This document shows positions 14,642 to 16,688 of a stretch of 16,688 nucleotides of DNA, in pieces. The translations under genes were made by a program, and so were the position numbers. This DNA is from Chloroflexota bacterium. GTDB lineage: Bacteria; Chloroflexota; UBA6077. Every line of letters begins with the position of its first letter. Within the stretch, counting starts at the first letter, position 1. The DNA lies in assembly GCA_021788565.1 (NCBI GenBank), contig JAJYKO010000030.1, forward strand, positions 1 through 16,688, written 5' to 3'. The notes beneath the pieces are model-generated. The model was not told where the DNA came from. It saw only the letters and a list, made by a program, of their open reading frames with translations, and searched no databases.

Positions 14642-14958
14642 GGGGCTCCTCCTTTCGGGTGGGCCAAGCGTTGCAGCGACGCGTCCGCAGGTTCAGTGCC
14701 AGGTTGGCGACATCCTAATTGGCACCAGTTGACAGGACGCGAACGCGCATAGGCGGCGAGGCATCTGACTTGCGAGTTGATCCCCCAAATCATCGCGAAG
14801 ATCCAGAAGCGTCACAATACTTACGGGACGCCGCACTAAACCAAAAGCAGGATGAAACCCACGGGGTCTCGGGGATCACGGCGGCAAGTTCAGTACCACA
14901 GGCCAAAGACCCCGCTGGTTTGGTCGCCGCTTTACTTTAGTACCGTGACAAGGAGGCC
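14642..14958. other. Intergenic region between divergent genes
   Basis: About 320 bases with no gene that I trust. A plus-strand open frame at 14719-14940 starts with TTG, has no ribosome binding site and shows no family pattern; I treat it as chance or as the remnant of a gene. Confidence 0.35.
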
Positions 14959-15000
14959 TGTAGGGGCCGCTGCGGGCGGGCACAGAGGCCCGCCCCTACA
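14959..15000. repeat. Dispersed TGTAGGGG...CCCCTACA hairpin
   Basis: TGTAGGGG (14959-14966) and CCCCTACA (14993-15000) are perfect 8-bp arms; the GC-rich loop also holds GCGGGCGGGC and GGCCCGCC that can pair internally. The arms share the CCCCTACA/TGTAGG words of the 28-bp array at 10650, so the two look like forms of one intergenic repeat family. Confidence 0.7.
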
Positions 15001-15071
15001 TATCGAAACCGGCGCGTCAGAGGACTAGCATGAGGGCCGCTACATCAGATCTCGCATAGGGGGAACCTGCC

Positions 15072-15542
15072 ATGAAGGACACGCAGAAGCCGGCCAGGAG
15101 CACCACCAGCAAGGCGTCCGAGGGATTCTCGGGCGAGGAACGGGCCGCGATGAAGGAGCGCGCCCAGGAGTTGAAGGCGGAAGCCCGCCGCGGCCCGCGC
15201 GCGGCCAAGACGGACGGGGAAAGCGACGTGCTCGCTAAGATCGCCGAGATGCCGGAACCTGATCGCGCCATGGCAGAGAGGCTCCATGCCATCATTAAAG
15301 CGAGCGCGCCGGATCTCTCGCCGAGAACCTGGTACGGGATGCCCGCGTACGCCAGGGACGGCAACGTCGTCTGCTTCTTCCAGAGCGCGGATAAGTTCAA
15401 GGCGCGGTACGCGACGCTGGGCTTCAGCGACAAGGCGAACCTCGACGACGGTGCCATGTGGCCGACCTCCTACGCGCTGAAGAAGTTGACCGGCGACGAC
15501 GAGGCAAGGATCGCCGCGCTCGTGAAGAAAGCAGTGAGCTGA
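15072..15542 (+). CDS. DUF1801 domain protein
   Basis: A 156-residue cytoplasmic protein. The first 60 residues are charged and low in complexity, rich in Lys, Glu, Ala and Arg, and read like a flexible extension. The rest is a DUF1801 (YdhG-like) domain: '[20 protein letters not shown]', '[15 protein letters not shown]', '[20 protein letters not shown]' and '[18 protein letters not shown]'. The fold is similar to frataxin/YjbR; the role is unknown, with metal or nucleic-acid binding suggested for relatives. The ATG at 15072 has GGGGGA seven bases upstream. It stands alone between the hairpin repeat and a toxin-antitoxin operon, both on the plus side. Its link with defence is not evident. Confidence 0.85.
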   Translation: MKDTQKPARSTTSKASEGFSGEERAAMKERAQELKAEARRGPRAAKTDGESDVLAKIAEMPEPDRAMAERLHAIIKASAPDLSPRTWYGMPAYARDGNVVCFFQSADKFKARYATLGFSDKANLDDGAMWPTSYALKKLTGDDEARIAALVKKAVS

Positions 15543-15583
15543 CGACAGGGCACGACCAACGAAGGCAAGCCGTCTGGTGGAGG

Positions 15584-15622
15584 TTCATGATTGGCTGCAA
15601 TAATGCTATACTGTATTGCAGC
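15584..15622 (+). promoter_or_regulatory. Promoter and operator of the AbrB-RelE toxin-antitoxin operon
   Basis: GCTGCAATA (15594-15602) and TATTGCAGC (15614-15622) are perfect 9-bp arms around an 11-nt centre. The centre contains TATACT (15607-15612), a good -10 box; a poor -35 (TTCATG) lies 17 nt before it at 15584-15589. A protein on the palindrome would cover the -10. Confidence 0.7.
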
Positions 15623-15641
15623 AATGACCCTGGAGGTTGAA

Positions 15642-15956
15642 ATGGCGCGGAGCACACTCTTGAGGATGACTCGAAGAGGTGTCATAACCCTCCCACAGAG
15701 CATTCGGAAGGGGTTGGACGAAAACACTGTCTTCGAGCCGACGGTGCGCGAGGATGGAACAATTGAGCTGCGTCCGCACGCCATGATTCCGTCGTCACAG
15801 AAGTGGTTCTGGTCCGAGCGCTGGCAAACGATGGAACGTGAGGCCGACGACGACATTCGCAGCGGACGGGTTCAGCGGTTCGAGAGCGGTGAGGCGTTCC
15901 TGAACCATCTGGAGCGTTTTGCTCACGAAGATGGGCAAGAAGACAGCAGTTCATAG
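15642..15956 (+). CDS. AbrB/MazE/SpoVT-family antitoxin
   Basis: A 104-residue antitoxin. The N-terminal swapped-hairpin domain reads LLRMTRRGVITLPQSIRKGL, then DENTVFEPTVREDGTIELRP, the standard AbrB/MazE DNA-binding pattern (xxRGxITLPxxIRxxL). A linker follows and then 'FWSERWQTMEREADDDIRSG' and VQRFESGEAFLNHL, a helical tail likely to neutralise the toxin. I set the start at the ATG at 15642, which has GGAGG five bases upstream; an ATG-like start 51 nt earlier would run through the operator and -10 box and is rejected. The toxin gene follows after 15 nt. It likely represses its own promoter at the 9-bp-arm palindrome. Confidence 0.88.
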   Translation: MARSTLLRMTRRGVITLPQSIRKGLDENTVFEPTVREDGTIELRPHAMIPSSQKWFWSERWQTMEREADDDIRSGRVQRFESGEAFLNHLERFAHEDGQEDSSS

Positions 15957-15971
15957 CCGTTCGGTGAGCGC

Positions 15972-16280
15972 GTGAAGTTTGAGGGGACTGCGTCCTTTGA
16001 CAGAGACTTCAAGCGTCTGAAGAGCCGCGAGAAGGTTCTGTTCATGGAAGCTGTCAAAGAAATCCATCAGGCCTATGCTAGGCGTGGCGAGGTGCGTATT
16101 CCACGTTGGCCCGCACACGTGTGGATCAAGGATGTGGAAGACGCGCCCGGGATTTGGGAGATGACCTGGTCGTACTCGGGCACTGATGGCCGCGCCACTT
16201 TCGAGTACATGGACATACAGGGAGAGGTGGCTATCCGTTGGCGCAGGGTCGGGGACCACAGCATCTTTGACGAGCCCTAG
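15972..16280 (+). CDS. RelE/ParE-superfamily toxin
   Basis: A 102-residue toxin-like protein. It starts 'MKFEGTASFDRDFKRLKSRE', the helix-pair start of RelE/ParE-like toxins, and continues with 'PRWPAHVWIKDVEDAPGIWE', MTWSYSGTDGRATFEY and 'WRRVGDHSIFDEP', where the Trp-Glu-Met-Thr-Trp strand and the final RR-x-G-x-H-x-IF are the conserved sheet residues. Members usually cut mRNA on the ribosome. The start is GTG with GGTGAG just upstream. It is the second gene of an operon with an AbrB-type antitoxin. RelE-like toxins paired with AbrB-type antitoxins are known from PrlF-YhaV, but this toxin does not look like YhaV itself. Confidence 0.83.
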   Translation: MKFEGTASFDRDFKRLKSREKVLFMEAVKEIHQAYARRGEVRIPRWPAHVWIKDVEDAPGIWEMTWSYSGTDGRATFEYMDIQGEVAIRWRRVGDHSIFDEP

Positions 16281-16493
16281 CAGGGGCTGACCAGGCTCTT
16301 CCTGCCAATATCTGCACCATACCTTTCCCCCGCTTGACGTAACCGCCGAAGTGGCTCACACTCTCCCTGAAAACTACGGCACCCCCCGTTTCAGATAGGA
16401 GACGGCAGGAGGGTCCACCGAGCGCGGCCGCTCCGGCTCGCTCCGCCCCCATCTGCCCGCTCCGCAGCCCCCAAGGGGTCGAGGAGGACCGAT

Positions 16494-16688
16494 ATGCCCG
16501 GTGGTCAATCCATCAAAGGCCAGCTGATCTTTCTGGCGATTCTTGGCGGTATCTTCGTGCTCGGCGACGTGGTCGCCGCCGCCGTGAGCTTCTACACGGA
16601 CTGGCTCTGGTTTACCAGTGTCGGCTACCAGAGCGTCTTCGTCACCCTCCTTCAGGCGAAGGTACTCACCTTCCTCGTTGGCGCCCTG
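16494..16688 (+). CDS. UPF0182 family membrane protein, 3' end outside window
   Basis: The first 65 codons of a large membrane protein. A first hydrophobic helix runs from about residue 10 (LIFLAILGGIFVLGDVVAAA), and the conserved 'SFYTDWLWFTSVGYQSVF' leads into a second helix (LQAKVLTFLVGAL). The YTDWLWFxxVGYxxVF segment is the hallmark of UPF0182, a family of about 900-1000 residues with several N-terminal helices and a large outer domain of unknown function. The ATG at 16494 has GAGGAGG upstream. It is separated by about 210 nt from the toxin gene, so it is probably its own transcription unit and a chromosomal backbone gene. It marks the likely right edge of the accessory region. Confidence 0.88.
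   Translation, partial: MPGGQSIKGQLIFLAILGGIFVLGDVVAAAVSFYTDWLWFTSVGYQSVFVTLLQAKVLTFLVGAL

Noticed and set aside
14719..14940. Small plus-strand frame upstream of the DUF1801 gene
   Set aside because: TTG start, no ribosome site and no family resemblance; not reported as a gene.
15591..15641. Earlier start of the AbrB-type antitoxin
   Set aside because: It would lie within the palindrome and -10 box; the ATG at 15642 has GGAGG at the right distance and starts the domain.
16231..16452. Minus-strand open frame between the toxin and UPF0182 genes
   Set aside because: Partly opposite the toxin gene, no ribosome site, and no recognisable domain.

Overview
This is a GC-rich bacterial chromosome segment from a host I cannot name. 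The last gene is a UPF0182-type membrane protein, a family I associate with Actinobacteria, Chloroflexota, Cyanobacteria and some Armatimonadota-like lineages. TGTAGGGGC-type intergenic hairpins and the abundance of toxin-antitoxin genes would suit an uncultured soil or sediment lineage of that kind. This is a weak inference. There are no rRNA genes, tRNA genes or transposases that I can recognise.

Left part (1-4400): a short-chain dehydrogenase whose start lies outside the window converges on a TetR regulator. The regulator is broken by a frameshift and a short C-terminus, but its ribosome binding site and a palindromic operator are intact. Next come a multi-stem inverted-repeat element (1394-1472), a lone Phd/YefM antitoxin with a palindrome in its promoter region, and a 642-residue beta-propeller protein of LVIVD repeats. 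The propeller gene lies just downstream of a hicAB locus whose toxin has lost its middle, including the expected catalytic histidine region.

Central part (4817-13988): a minus-strand defence island. In transcription order it holds hsdR, a Phd-type antitoxin and VapC toxin, five tandem 28-bp repeats, hsdM, hsdS, a helix-hairpin-helix glycosylase-like protein, a DUF6998-like protein with a D...QxK nuclease-type core, an HNH endonuclease and a protein resembling abortive-infection/HEPN proteins. hsdM, hsdS and the HhH gene are joined by 4-nt and 1-nt overlaps. This suggests the HhH protein is part of the Type I restriction unit rather than a bystander. The four genes after hsdS are the best candidates for an undescribed accessory module. 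The vapBC pair between hsdR and hsdM has its own near-consensus promoter with an operator embedded in it, and may act as an addiction element for the restriction locus.

Right part (13989-16688): a small four-helix membrane protein (minus strand), a dispersed TGTAGGGG...CCCCTACA hairpin, a DUF1801 protein, and a complete toxin-antitoxin operon. That operon pairs an AbrB/MazE-type antitoxin with a RelE/ParE-like toxin and has a 9-bp-arm operator across its -10 box. The 5' end of a UPF0182 membrane protein gene closes the window. Four toxin-antitoxin loci or remnants in 16.7 kb, plus the restriction and nuclease genes, mark this as a defence/accessory region.
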